Source: Streptomyces himalayensis subsp. himalayensis
Lineage (GTDB): Bacteria; Actinomycetota; Actinomycetes; Streptomycetales; Streptomycetaceae
Length of the DNA stretch: 64,000 bases
Direction of reading: 5' to 3'
Assembly: GCF_013778455.1 (NCBI RefSeq)
Contig: NZ_JACEHE010000014.1
Coordinates: 186,001 to 250,000 of the forward strand
Of this stretch, positions 26,418 to 35,118 are shown one piece after another. The notes beneath the pieces are model-generated. The model was not told where the DNA came from. It searched no databases and was given only the letters and a program-made list of their open reading frames with translations. A program made the position numbers and the translations under genes. Every line of letters starts with the position of its first letter. Position 1 is the stretch's first letter.

Positions 26418-26645
26418 CACGCGGGCGTGGCCGGTGTGTGTCCGGCGGTGGTACGCAGGGGCGTGTCCCGCGAGCGTCCGGCGTTGGTACGCGGGCCGTG
26501 CCCGGCGTGTGCCTGGCGCTCGTACGCGGGCGTGCCCGGCGTGTGTCTCGCGGTCGTACGCGCGCGGCCCGACGCGTGTCGCGCAGTGGTACGCGCGCGG
26601 CCCGACGCGTGTCGCGCAGTGGTACGCGCGCGTGCCGGGCGGCGC
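26418..26645. repeat. Degenerate tandem repeat, 33-36-base unit, six copies
   Basis: GTACGC recurs at 26451, 26487, 26522, 26556, 26589 and 26622, i.e. spacings of 36, 35, 34, 33 and 33 bases. The last three copies are nearly identical (GTACGCGCGCGGCCCGACGCGTGTCGCGCAGTG-like). The array is open in several frames on both strands, as expected for a period divisible by three, but there is no start context or codon bias to support a gene. It fills most of the 451-base gap between the divergent DUF2252 gene and dnaE. Confidence 0.8.
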
Positions 26646-26757
26646 GCCGGATCGCGTCGCTCGTGTCCCTGGAGTGGCCTCGTCTGTCAGTACCCGGGCA
26701 TAGACTTCGAGGCTGTCCCCCCGACTGTCGTCGATGCTTGCCGTTGGAGGCCAGACC

Positions 26758-29700
26758 GTGTCGAAGCCGCCGTTCACGCACCTGCACGTGCACACCCAGT
26801 ACTCGCTGCTGGACGGTGCGGCGCGGCTCAAGGACATGTTCAACGCGTGCAACGAGATGGGCATGACGCACATCGCCATGTCCGACCACGGCAACCTCCA
26901 CGGGGCGTATGACTTCTTCCACTCCGCGAAGAAGGCCGGGGTTGTCCCGATTATCGGGATCGAGGCATATGTCGCCCCCGAGTCCCGGCGTAACAAGCGC
27001 AAGATCCAGTGGGGCCAGCCGCACCAGAAGAAGGACGACGTGTCCGGTTCGGGCGGTTACACGCACAAGACGATCTGGGCGGCGAACGCGACCGGTCTGC
27101 ACAACCTCTTCCGGCTCTCCTCCGACGCGTACAAGGAGGGCTGGCTGCAGAAGTGGCCGCGCATGGACAAGGAGACCATCTCGCAGTGGTCGGAGGGGCT
27201 CATCGCGTCCACCGGCTGCCCCTCGGGTGAGCTCCAGACGCGGCTGCGCCTCGGCCAGTTCGACGAGGCACTGAAGTCGGCCGCCGAGTACCAGGACATC
27301 TTCGGCAAGGACCGGTACTTCCTGGAGTTGATGGACCACGGCATCGAGATCGAGCGCCGCGTCCGCGACGGCCTCCTCGAGATCGGCAAGAAGCTCGGCA
27401 TCCCGCCGCTGGTCACCAACGACTCGCACTACACGTACGCGCACGAGGCGGGCGCGCACGACGCGCTGCTGTGCATCCAGACCGGCAAGAACCTCTCCGA
27501 CCCGGACCGCTTCAGGTTCGACGGCACGGGCTACTACCTGAAGTCCACGGACGAGATGTACGCCATCGACTCCTCGGACGCCTGGCAGCAGGGCTGCGCG
27601 AACACGCTGCTGGTCGCCGAGCAGATCGACACCACCGGGATGTTCGAGAAGCGCGACCTCATGCCCAAGTTCGACATCCCGGAGGGCTACACCGAGGTCA
27701 CCTGGTTCCAGGAGGAGGTGCGGCGCGGCATGGAGCGCCGTTACCCCGGAGGCATCCCGGAGGACCGCCAGCGGCAGGCGGACTACGAGATGGACGTCAT
27801 CATCCAGATGGGCTTCCCCGGCTACTTCCTCGTGGTCGCCGACTTCATCATGTGGGCCAAGAACAACGGCATCGCGGTGGGCCCGGGCCGTGGTTCGGCG
27901 GCCGGCTCGATCGTGGCGTACGCCATGGGCATCACCGACCTCGACCCGATCCCGCACGGCCTGATCTTCGAGCGGTTCCTCAACCCCGAGCGCGTCTCGA
28001 TGCCCGATGTCGACATCGACTTCGACGAGCGTCGGCGCGTCGAGGTCATCAGGTATGTGACAGAGAAGTACGGCGCCGACAAGGTCGCCATGATCGGCAC
28101 GTACGGCACCATCAAGGCCAAGAACGCGATCAAGGACTCCGCGCGCGTCCTCGGCTACCCGTACGCGATGGGCGACCGCCTCACCAAGGCCATGCCCGCC
28201 GACGTCCTCGGCAAGGGCATCCCGCTCTCCGGCATCACCGATCCGCAGCACCCGCGGTACAGCGAGGCGGGCGAGATCCGTGGGATGTACGAGAACGAGC
28301 CGGATGTGAAGAAGGTCATCGACACCGCCAAGGGCGTCGAGGGCCTGGTCCGGCAGATGGGTGTGCACGCGGCCGGCGTGATCATGTCCAGCGAAACCAT
28401 TACCGACCATGTCCCGGTGTGGGTGAGGCACACCGACGGCGTGACGATCACGCAGTGGGACTACCCGAGCTGTGAGTCGCTCGGCCTGCTGAAGATGGAC
28501 TTCCTGGGCCTGCGCAACCTCACGATCATGGACGACGCCGTCAAGATGGTGAAGTCCAACAAGGGCATCGACATCGATCTGCTGAGCCTTCCGCTCGACG
28601 ATCCGACGACGTTCGACCTGCTCCAGCGCGGTGACACCCTCGGTGTCTTCCAGTTCGACGGCGGCCCGATGCGGTCCCTGCTGCGGCTGATGAAGCCCGA
28701 CAACTTCGAGGACATCTCCGCCGTCTCGGCCCTGTACCGGCCGGGCCCGATGGGCATGAACTCGCACACCAACTACGCGCTCCGCAAGAACGGCCAGCAG
28801 GAGATCACCCCGATCCACCCCGAGCTGGAGGCCCCGCTCAAGGAGGTCCTGGACGTCACCTACGGCCTGATCGTCTATCAGGAGCAGGTGCAGAAGGCCG
28901 CCCAGATCATCGCCGGCTACTCGCTCGGCGAGGCCGACATCCTCCGCCGCGTGATGGGCAAGAAGAAGCCCGAGGAGCTGGAGAAGAACTTCGCGATCTT
29001 CCAGGCCGGCGCGCGGAAGAACGGCTACAGCGACCAGGCGATCCAGGCCCTGTGGGACGTGCTGGTCCCCTTCGCCGGATACGCGTTCAACAAGGCGCAC
29101 TCCGCGGCGTACGGCCTCGTGTCGTACTGGACCGCGTATCTGAAGGCCAACCACCCCGCCGAGTACATGGCGGCGCTGCTCACCTCCGTCAAGGACGACA
29201 AGGACAAGTCGGCCGTCTACCTCAACGAGTGCCGCCGCATGGGCATCAGGGTGCTGCCGCCCAACGTGAACGAGTCCGAGCACAACTTCGCCGCGCAGGG
29301 CGACGACGTGATCCTCTTCGGCCTGTCCGCGGTGCGCAACGTCGGCACCAACGTGGTCGAGTCGATCATCCGCTGCCGCAAGGCCAAGGGGAAGTACACG
29401 TCCTTCCCTGACTACCTCGACAAGGTCGAGGCGGTCGTCTGCAACAAGCGCACCACCGAATCGCTCATCAAGGCGGGCGCGTTCGACACCATGGGGCACA
29501 CCCGCAAGGGCCTCACCGCGCAGTACGAGCCGATGATCGACAACGTGGTGGCGGTCAAACGCAAGGAGGCCGAGGGGCAGTTCGACCTCTTCGGCGGCAT
29601 GGACGAGGACACCAGCGAGCCGGGCTTCGGGCTCGACGTCACCTTCTCCGAGGACGAGTGGGACAAGACGTATCTGCTCGCCCAGGAGCGGGAGATGCTC

Positions 29701-30294
29701 GGTCTCTACGTCTCCGACCACCCGCTCTTCGGCATCGAGCACGTCCTGTCCGACAAGACCGACGCGGCCATCTCCCAGCTCACCGGAGGGGAGCACGCCG
29801 ACGGCGCCGTGGTCACCATCGGCGGCATCATCTCCGGCCTGCAGCGCAAGATGACCAAGCAGGGCAACGCGTGGGCGATCGCGACCGTGGAGGACCTGGC
29901 CGGTTCCATCGAGTGCATGTTCTTCCCGGCCACGTACCAGCTGGTGTCCACGCAACTCGTCGAGGACGCCGTGGTGTTCGTCAAGGGCCGGCTCGACAAG
30001 CGCGAGGACGTGCCGCGGCTGGTCGCGATGGAACTGATGGTCCCGGACCTGTCCAACGCAGGCGCCAACGCCCCGGTGGTCATCACCATCCCGACCACGC
30101 GCGTGACCCCGCCGATGGTCAGCCGCCTCGGCGAGATCCTCAGCCACCACAAGGGCAACAGCGAGGTGCGGATCAAGCTCCAGGGCGCCAGCAAGACAAC
30201 GGTGCTGCGGCTCGACCGGCACCGGGTCCAGCCCGACCCGGCGCTCTTCGGCGACTTGAAGGTGCTGCTGGGCCCGTCCTGCCTGGCGGGCTGA
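26758..30294 (+). CDS. dnaE: DNA polymerase III alpha subunit
   Basis: Main replicative polymerase. The 1178-aa protein opens with a PHP domain (FTHLHVHTQYSLLDG, metal-binding His), then the family-C polymerase domain with GPGRGSAAGSIVAYAMG and the catalytic Asp triad region PDVDIDFDERRR. The tandem helix-hairpin-helix region and a C-terminal OB fold (ADGAVVTIGGIISGLQRKMT) follow, with a beta-clamp-binding region near FDLFGG. GTG 26758 was chosen because TTGGAGG lies 7 bases upstream and the PHP motif starts at once; an in-frame ATG at 26734 would precede that site. Normal length for a DnaE1. A hairpin terminator follows. Confidence 0.98.
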   Translation: MSKPPFTHLHVHTQYSLLDGAARLKDMFNACNEMGMTHIAMSDHGNLHGAYDFFHSAKKAGVVPIIGIEAYVAPESRRNKRKIQWGQPHQKKDDVSGSGGYTHKTIWAANATGLHNLFRLSSDAYKEGWLQKWPRMDKETISQWSEGLIASTGCPSGELQTRLRLGQFDEALKSAAEYQDIFGKDRYFLELMDHGIEIERRVRDGLLEIGKKLGIPPLVTNDSHYTYAHEAGAHDALLCIQTGKNLSDPDRFRFDGTGYYLKSTDEMYAIDSSDAWQQGCANTLLVAEQIDTTGMFEKRDLMPKFDIPEGYTEVTWFQEEVRRGMERRYPGGIPEDRQRQADYEMDVIIQMGFPGYFLVVADFIMWAKNNGIAVGPGRGSAAGSIVAYAMGITDLDPIPHGLIFERFLNPERVSMPDVDIDFDERRRVEVIRYVTEKYGADKVAMIGTYGTIKAKNAIKDSARVLGYPYAMGDRLTKAMPADVLGKGIPLSGITDPQHPRYSEAGEIRGMYENEPDVKKVIDTAKGVEGLVRQMGVHAAGVIMSSETITDHVPVWVRHTDGVTITQWDYPSCESLGLLKMDFLGLRNLTIMDDAVKMVKSNKGIDIDLLSLPLDDPTTFDLLQRGDTLGVFQFDGGPMRSLLRLMKPDNFEDISAVSALYRPGPMGMNSHTNYALRKNGQQEITPIHPELEAPLKEVLDVTYGLIVYQEQVQKAAQIIAGYSLGEADILRRVMGKKKPEELEKNFAIFQAGARKNGYSDQAIQALWDVLVPFAGYAFNKAHSAAYGLVSYWTAYLKANHPAEYMAALLTSVKDDKDKSAVYLNECRRMGIRVLPPNVNESEHNFAAQGDDVILFGLSAVRNVGTNVVESIIRCRKAKGKYTSFPDYLDKVEAVVCNKRTTESLIKAGAFDTMGHTRKGLTAQYEPMIDNVVAVKRKEAEGQFDLFGGMDEDTSEPGFGLDVTFSEDEWDKTYLLAQEREMLGLYVSDHPLFGIEHVLSDKTDAAISQLTGGEHADGAVVTIGGIISGLQRKMTKQGNAWAIATVEDLAGSIECMFFPATYQLVSTQLVEDAVVFVKGRLDKREDVPRLVAMELMVPDLSNAGANAPVVITIPTTRVTPPMVSRLGEILSHHKGNSEVRIKLQGASKTTVLRLDRHRVQPDPALFGDLKVLLGPSCLAG

Positions 30295-30323
30295 ACCGAG
30301 GCACGTCGGAGCAGGAACAGTTG

Positions 30324-30353
30324 AGGGGCGCACCCGACATCGGGTGCGCCCCT
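30324..30353. terminator. Terminator between dnaE and the 56-aa gene
   Basis: AGGGGCGCACCCGA and TCGGGTGCGCCCCT are perfect 14-base arms with a 2-base loop. The hairpin is 30 bases past dnaE and 40 bases past the convergent small gene's stop, so it can serve both. Confidence 0.85.
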
Positions 30354-30392
30354 CCTGGCGTGCCTACGGCGCGTGAGCCTTACGGAAAGGCG

Positions 30393-30563
30393 TCAGTTGT
30401 GGCCGAAGCGGCGCTGCTGTTTACGGGCAACATCAGCGGGGTTGCCCTGCGGTATCTCCGAGTGCGCTTCGGTCGCGACCGATTTCGCCTCCTGCGCCGC
30501 GTGCTCGGCCTGCGAAGCGCGACCCTGCTGGGCACCCTGCTTGCGGTTCTTGTTCTTGGCCAT
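30393..30563 (-). CDS. 56-aa basic, glutamine/alanine-rich small protein
   Basis: Short gene read from ATG 30563 to TGA 30393. The N-terminus is MAKNKNRKQGAQQGRASQAE and the C-terminus RKQQRRFGHN; the middle is rich in A, E, Q and S. It is very hydrophilic, with no membrane segment or cysteine, and probably disordered. Support for coding is an AGGAGG Shine-Dalgarno 7-8 bases before the ATG, normal third-position GC, and a terminator just downstream. Small proteins beginning MAKNKN... are recurrent in Streptomyces, but I know of no assigned function. It is divergent from the NYN gene across a 273-base spacer that is relatively AT-rich. Confidence 0.75.
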   Translation of the reverse strand: MAKNKNRKQGAQQGRASQAEHAAQEAKSVATEAHSEIPQGNPADVARKQQRRFGHN

Positions 30564-30836
30564 GGTGATCTGCCTCCTGTGGGGGATCTGGGGGCCAGAG
30601 ACGGGACCAGATTCACATACGATGACAAGCGCCGCATTTCAGAGAATTACCGTGCGTAATAAGGGATGCAGGGAAGCAATCCGCCGAGACGCCACGCCGA
30701 AGATCGAGTTCGGGCCGTTAACACCCGCATGGTCGGGCAGACTCGAAGGAAACCCGAAGCAGACCCGCACTCGTGTCAATTGCGGGCCTCCGAAGAACCT
30801 TGAGGGAAACCTCGAGGAAATCCCCAGGGAAAGAGG

Positions 30837-32072
30837 GTGGATCGCGTGGACCGCTGCATCGTCCTGGTGGACGCCGGGTATCTGCTGGGGGCCGCCGCGA
30901 GTCTCCTCGCCGGGGAGCCGTCCCGGTCCCGGATCACCGTCGACCACGCCGCCCTCATCCAGGGGCTGCGCGAACGCGCCGAGTCGGATACGGAACGGCC
31001 GCTGCTGCGCATCTACTGGTTCGACGGCGCCCCCGACCGCGTGCCGCAGCCGGAACACCGCAGGCTGCGCGTGATGCCGCGGGTGACCGTCCGGCTCGGC
31101 GCCCTGACCCGCAGCGACGGGCGCTGGGCGCAGAAGGGCGTCGACGCCGCGATGCACGCCGAGCTCACCGAACTGGCACGCAACCGGGCCTGCTCCGATG
31201 TGGTGCTGGTGACCGGCGACGGTGATCTGCTGCCCGGCATGATGGCGGCGAAGGAGCACGGGGTCGCCGTGCATCTCTGGGCCGTCCAGGCCGCCGACGG
31301 CGACTACAACCAGTCCGAGGACCTGGTCGCGGAGGCAGACGAGCGGCGCGTCCTCGACCGGGCCTGGATCACCAAGGCCGTACGGGCCAAGGAGCTCGGC
31401 GGGATCTGCACGACGCCGCCCGCGCCCCGCCCCGAGATCGCCGCGATCCTCTCCGCGCCGCTGCCCGAGTCGGCGCTCGCCGCGGCGGGCGAGCGGCCTG
31501 ACGGTGAGCCGTCCGGGGTGCAGCACCCGCCGGCGGCCCGTACGGGAAACGGGACGGGCGAACGCGGCCCGGCCGCCGCCAAGGGGGTGCCCACACCGAA
31601 GGACCTGGCCGCCCTGCGCGGCCCCGGCACGCAGGCGGCGCAGCATCCCGCGACCGCGACGCTGCGCTGGTCGTCCGACAAGGGCTGGGTCGACCGCACC
31701 GGCATCGCCGAGCCCGCGGAGGCGGCGTCGCTGCCGACGCTGGCCCAGCTCACGACCGCGGAGCAGGGGTGGGCCGACCGCGAGGAGGACATCACGACGG
31801 TCGGCGGCGACCCCTACGAGGTGGGGCAGGTCTTCGCCCGCCGCTGGATGGAGCGGCTGCCGGACCAGAACCATGTGCAGAGGCTGTCCACCATGTATCC
31901 GCGGATTCCGCACCGGATCGACGGGGAGCTGCTGCGGTATGCGGCGCGTTTTGGGCTGCTCGCCCATAAGGATGACCAGATCGATGAGCATGACCGGTAT
32001 GCGATTCGGGCGGGGTTCTGGCGGGAGGTCGATGCGCGGACCGCGGCGGAGCACGCCCCTGCCGGGGAGTGA
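30837..32072 (+). CDS. NYN-domain (PIN-like) putative ribonuclease
   Basis: A 411-aa protein whose first ~170 residues form an NYN/PIN-like nuclease domain. Acidic residues are placed as in the family: CIVLVDAGYLLGAA (first Asp), AQKGVDAAMHAELTEL (second), and VVLVTGDGDLLPGMMAAKEHG (third and fourth). The middle (about 190-290) is A/P/G-rich and probably disordered. The C-terminal ~100 residues (GDPYEVGQVFARRWMERLPDQ...) are a conserved helical module with an LDA/OST-like look that I cannot name. NYN proteins act in RNA processing or decay. GTG 30837 is chosen; GTG 30846 is in frame three codons on. Confidence 0.85.
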   Translation: MDRVDRCIVLVDAGYLLGAAASLLAGEPSRSRITVDHAALIQGLRERAESDTERPLLRIYWFDGAPDRVPQPEHRRLRVMPRVTVRLGALTRSDGRWAQKGVDAAMHAELTELARNRACSDVVLVTGDGDLLPGMMAAKEHGVAVHLWAVQAADGDYNQSEDLVAEADERRVLDRAWITKAVRAKELGGICTTPPAPRPEIAAILSAPLPESALAAAGERPDGEPSGVQHPPAARTGNGTGERGPAAAKGVPTPKDLAALRGPGTQAAQHPATATLRWSSDKGWVDRTGIAEPAEAASLPTLAQLTTAEQGWADREEDITTVGGDPYEVGQVFARRWMERLPDQNHVQRLSTMYPRIPHRIDGELLRYAARFGLLAHKDDQIDEHDRYAIRAGFWREVDARTAAEHAPAGE

Positions 32073-32148
32073 TCGGGCACCCCTTGCCGGGGGCGCCCGG
32101 GGGTAAGGCGGTGTACCCGGCGTCGTGGGCCCCGCCTGTGCCCACCCT

Positions 32149-32220
32149 GCCCCAAGCTCTCGGCTTCTCCCCCAGTGCCTCAGGGCCTGGGAGGGACCCC
32201 CAGAGCAGGGGGACCCTCAT
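32149..32220. repeat. Dispersed palindromic element, composite (outer plus inner hairpin)
   Basis: Outer arms GCCCCAAGCTCTCGGCTT and GAGCAGGGGGACCCTCAT flank an inner hairpin CTCCCCCAGTGCCTCAGGGCCTGGGAGGGACCCCCAG. The outer arms match those at 10501-10567, where the inner hairpin is of a different type. The inner hairpin here matches the reverse-strand copy at 52709-52750. The rest of this 277-base spacer between the NYN and ABC genes shows no gene. Confidence 0.6.
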
Positions 32221-32349
32221 CGCCCCTGGCGGACGACTGCCCACAGGCCGGGCAGTACGACTCCTCACAGGCGGTCCCGTCGGCTCGGCGGCGCGGGGGC
32301 TCGGCCCCGGCGCAACCGCCGAGGCTTCGACCCCTTAGGCTCGTCCCTT

Positions 32350-33372
32350 GTGAGTACGCGCACCGCACTGTCAGGACACGGTATCGATGCCGTGTGCGCC
32401 GTGCGGGGGCTGGTGAAGACCTATCCCGCCACGCGCGGGCGGCGCGGGGCGCCCGGGGCGCCCGAGGTGCGGGCCACCGACAGCGTCGACCTCGACATCC
32501 GGCGCGGTGAGATCTTCGGGCTGCTCGGGCCGAACGGCGCCGGCAAGTCCACCCTCGTACGCCAGCTGACCGGGCTGATGCGGCCCGACACCGGAAGCAT
32601 CGGCATCCTCGGTCACGACATCGTGCGCCACCCCGAGCGGGCAGCGCGGATCCTCGCCTACCTCGGGCAGGAGTCCACCGCCCTCGACGAGCTGACGGTG
32701 TCGCTCGCCGCCGAGACCACCGGGCGGCTGCGCGGACTCGACGCGCGGAGTGCACGGGCCGAGCGGGACGCCGTCCTGGACGAACTCGGTCTTGGCAGCC
32801 TTGCCGGGCGGCCGCTCAAGAAGCTCTCCGGCGGGCAGCGGCGCCTCGCCTGCTTCGCCGCCGCGCTGGTCGGCGAGCGCCCGTTCCTCGTGCTCGACGA
32901 GCCGACGAGCGGCATGGATCCCTTGGCGCGCCGCGCCGTGTGGGCCGCCGTCGACAGGCGCCGCGCCGAGCGCGGCACGACGGTGCTGCTCGTCACCCAC
33001 AACGTCATCGAGGCCGAGACGGTCCTCGACCGGGTCGCGGTCCTCGACCGCGGCCGCGTCATCGCCTGCGACACCCCGGCCGGGCTGAAGGAGAAGGTCG
33101 CCGGGGAGGTGCGGGTGGAACTCGTGTGGCGCGAGCGGGCGCCGCTCGACGTACCGGAGGTCGCCGCGCTGCGCGGCTTTGCCGTCGAGTCCGGCCGCCG
33201 CTGGGCGCTGCGCCTGGCCCCGGACGAGGCCCGTGCCGCGGTCGCCGCGGTCACCGGCGGCGCCGCTTTCGCGGCCCTCGACGACTTCACGCTCGCCACA
33301 CCGAGCCTGGAGGACGTCTACCTCGCCCTCGGCGGCAGCGAGAACAGCGTGAAGGGCTTGGTGAAGTCGTGA
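32350..33372 (+). CDS. ABC transporter ATP-binding protein
   Basis: A 340-aa DrrA/NatA-type ATPase with a Walker A (GLLGPNGAGKSTLVRQL), Q-loop (ILAYLGQES), signature KKLSGGQRRLACFAAAL, Walker B (FLVLDEPTSGMDP) and H-loop (VLLVTHNVIEAE). A regulatory-type C-terminal domain of about 90 residues follows. The partner is the permease at 33455, so this is probably a drug, lipid or antibiotic exporter; the substrate is unknown. GTG 32350 is preferred because the family N-terminus fits there, though no strong Shine-Dalgarno is seen; the frame is open upstream through the palindromic repeat, which argues against a longer form. Confidence 0.92.
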   Translation: MSTRTALSGHGIDAVCAVRGLVKTYPATRGRRGAPGAPEVRATDSVDLDIRRGEIFGLLGPNGAGKSTLVRQLTGLMRPDTGSIGILGHDIVRHPERAARILAYLGQESTALDELTVSLAAETTGRLRGLDARSARAERDAVLDELGLGSLAGRPLKKLSGGQRRLACFAAALVGERPFLVLDEPTSGMDPLARRAVWAAVDRRRAERGTTVLLVTHNVIEAETVLDRVAVLDRGRVIACDTPAGLKEKVAGEVRVELVWRERAPLDVPEVAALRGFAVESGRRWALRLAPDEARAAVAAVTGGAAFAALDDFTLATPSLEDVYLALGGSENSVKGLVKS

Positions 33373-33458
33373 CGGCTGTCCACGGTGTGACCTGGGCCGA
33401 TGGCGCACACAGCGCACACGGGAGCGTCGACGGCCCGGACAGGAGTGGTGTGCGATGA
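33369..33458 (+). CDS. Possible 29-aa bridging small ORF
   Basis: GTG 33369 overlaps the ATPase stop as GTGA, and the ORF's TGA overlaps the permease ATG as ATGA (33455-33458), so it fills the 82-base gap exactly with 4-base overlaps at both ends. The peptide starts MTAVHGVTWADGAHS and ends DGPDRSGVR. No homologue or motif is recognised. Its Shine-Dalgarno is weak (GGTGAAG). It may be a translational relay between the two ABC genes, or coincidence. Confidence 0.3.
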   Translation: MTAVHGVTWADGAHSAHGSVDGPDRSGVR

Positions 33459-34291
33459 GTGCCGTGCCCTTGGAGGCCCCCGTCCATGCGGGCGGCGGCA
33501 GCGACGGTGGCGGCGGAGAGGCCGTCCGCGGTGCCGCCGCGGTGCTCGCACCGCCCGCCCGCCTGTTTCCCGCCCTCGCGGCCGTATACAAGGCGCAGCT
33601 CTCCCGGGCGCGGGTCGCCCGGATTCCGCTTCTCTTCGTGGCCACGTTCCAGTCCATCGGGATCATGATCCTGATGCGGGGCGTCGTCGACGGCGGGGGA
33701 GAGGCCAGGGCCGTCGTGGCCGGGTCATCCGTCCTGGTCGTCGCGTTCGTCGCGCTGAACCTGCTCGCCCAGTACTTCGGGCAGCTCAGGGCGGACGGGG
33801 GGCTCGACCACTACGCGACGCTGCCCGTGCCGCCCGCCGCCGTCGTGCTGGGCGCCGCGGCCGCGTACGCCTCCTTCACCGTGCCCGGCACGCTCGTCAC
33901 CGCCGTCGTCGGCTGCACCCTCTTCCAGCTGCCGCTCGCGCACCTGTGGGTGCTCGCCGCGGTGATCCCGCTCGCGGGTGCCGCGCTCGCCGGGCTCGGC
34001 GCCGCCCTCGGGCTGCTCGCGCCCCGGCCCGAGCTCGCCACTTTGCTCGGACAGCTGGGCATGTCCGCCGCGCTGCTGCTCGGCGTGCTTCCTGCGGACC
34101 GGCTGCCGTCCGTCGTGCAGTACGCGCGTGACCTGCTGCCCTCCACGTACGGCGTGGAGGCCTTCGCCCGCACCTTCGGCCCGCACCCCGACTGGGCCGC
34201 GGTCCTCCTCGACCTCGCCGTCTGCGCGGGTGTCGGCGTCGTGTCGCTGACCGTGGCCACCATGGCGTACCGCCGGGCAGCCGTCCGGTGA
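33455..34291 (+). CDS. ABC-2-type transporter permease
   Basis: A 278-aa membrane protein with about 45 hydrophilic N-terminal residues (G/A-rich) and six hydrophobic segments: LLFVATFQSIGIMILMRGV, AGSSVLVVAFVALNLLAQYF, VVLGAAAAYASFTVPGTLV, VLAAVIPLAGAALAGLGAAL, LGMSAALLLGVLP and LLDLAVCAGVGVVSLTVATM. A short LPSTYGVEAFARTF loop near the C-terminus is typical of ABC-2 permeases. ATG 33455 follows AGGAG by about 9 bases. With the preceding ATPase it forms an exporter of unknown substrate, probably a homodimer of each subunit. Confidence 0.9.
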   Translation: MSAVPLEAPVHAGGGSDGGGGEAVRGAAAVLAPPARLFPALAAVYKAQLSRARVARIPLLFVATFQSIGIMILMRGVVDGGGEARAVVAGSSVLVVAFVALNLLAQYFGQLRADGGLDHYATLPVPPAAVVLGAAAAYASFTVPGTLVTAVVGCTLFQLPLAHLWVLAAVIPLAGAALAGLGAALGLLAPRPELATLLGQLGMSAALLLGVLPADRLPSVVQYARDLLPSTYGVEAFARTFGPHPDWAAVLLDLAVCAGVGVVSLTVATMAYRRAAVR

Positions 34292-34325
34292 CGCGTCCGG
34301 CGGCCCGGGCTGGCACGATGTCAGG

Positions 34326-34973
34326 GTGACCGCACCGCTGACGCCACCGCCGCACCAACCGCCCCCGCACAACCCCTGGCAGGCCCCGCCCGCCGGAGGA
34401 CATGCGGTGCCTCCTGTCTCGTACGCATACGAAGAGGACGGCCCCGGGATGAAGACCGAACTGCGGCAGGCCGCCCTGATCACGGTCGCGGTGGCCGTCG
34501 GCGGTGTCCTGCTGGGACTGCTGTGGCTCTGGCTTGCGCCGCGTGTCCCGCTGGTCGCCGACGACAGCGCCGTCTATCTGAAGGACACCGAGGGCGAGCA
34601 GGCGATCGCCGTCGACGGCACCTTCACCCTGCTCGCGCTCGCCTTCGGTGCGGTCAGCGGGCTCGTCGTCTTCGCTGTACGCAGGCGCGGCGGCGTCCCG
34701 CTGGTCGTCGGCCTCGCCCTGGGCGGGCTGCTCGGCTCGGTGCTGGCCTGGCGGCTCGGCGTCTGGCTCGGGCCGGCGCAGGACGTGGTCGCGCACGCCA
34801 AGGCCGTCGGCAAGGGCGTCACGTTCGAGGCTCCGCTGAAGCTGAACGCCAAGGGGGCGCTGCTGGCGTGGCCCGTTGCGGCCATGGCCGTGCATCTTGG
34901 GCTGACCGCGCTGTTCGGGCCGCGGGATCCTGAGCCGTACCCCGGGCCGTACGGGGCCCAGCCGCAGCCGTAG
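34326..34973 (+). CDS. Conserved hypothetical membrane protein with proline-rich N-terminus
   Basis: A 215-aa protein. The first ~40 residues are P/H-rich (PPPHQPPPHNPWQAPP). Then come four likely membrane helices: AALITVAVAVGGVLLGLLWLW, FTLLALAFGAVSGLVVFAV, PLVVGLALGGLLGSVLAWRLG and LLAWPVAAMAVHLGLTALFG. An extracytoplasmic loop of about 35 residues follows the first helix. It resembles the DUF2567 group of actinobacterial membrane proteins, but I am unsure. The start is GTG 34326, 34 bases after the ABC permease, so it may be part of that operon. Function unknown. Confidence 0.75.
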   Translation: MTAPLTPPPHQPPPHNPWQAPPAGGHAVPPVSYAYEEDGPGMKTELRQAALITVAVAVGGVLLGLLWLWLAPRVPLVADDSAVYLKDTEGEQAIAVDGTFTLLALAFGAVSGLVVFAVRRRGGVPLVVGLALGGLLGSVLAWRLGVWLGPAQDVVAHAKAVGKGVTFEAPLKLNAKGALLAWPVAAMAVHLGLTALFGPRDPEPYPGPYGAQPQP

Positions 34974-35008
34974 GAGGCACCCGCTGTCGTGGTGTTGTGC
35001 CACCACCC

Positions 35009-35068
35009 CTCCCCCAGCTACCTCCCCCAGACTCCATCCGGGAGGTGCCCCCAGGAGGTGCCCCCAGA
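35009..35068. repeat. Dispersed palindromic element inserted in another copy
   Basis: An outer CCTCCCCCAGCTA...GGAGGTGCCCCCAGAGG is split by a second full hairpin CCTCCCCCAGACTCCATCCGGGAGG plus TGCCCCCA. The right-hand GGAGGTGCCCCCAG is therefore present twice in tandem. It lies in the gap between the convergent membrane-protein and deacylase genes and may act as their terminator. Confidence 0.6.
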
Positions 35069-35118
35069 GGCACAAGCCCTGCGGAACGCCTGCGCACAAC
35101 TACGTCAACGGCGGTGCG

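Noticed and set aside
26340..26730. Apparent repeat protein in the dnaE upstream spacer
   Set aside because: Open in several frames on both strands, no start context and no codon bias; treated as a non-coding tandem repeat.
25003..30333. 1776-codon minus-strand open frame across dnaE and the DUF2252 gene
   Set aside because: It is a shadow of two real genes and crosses the tandem repeat, whose period divisible by three keeps frames open.
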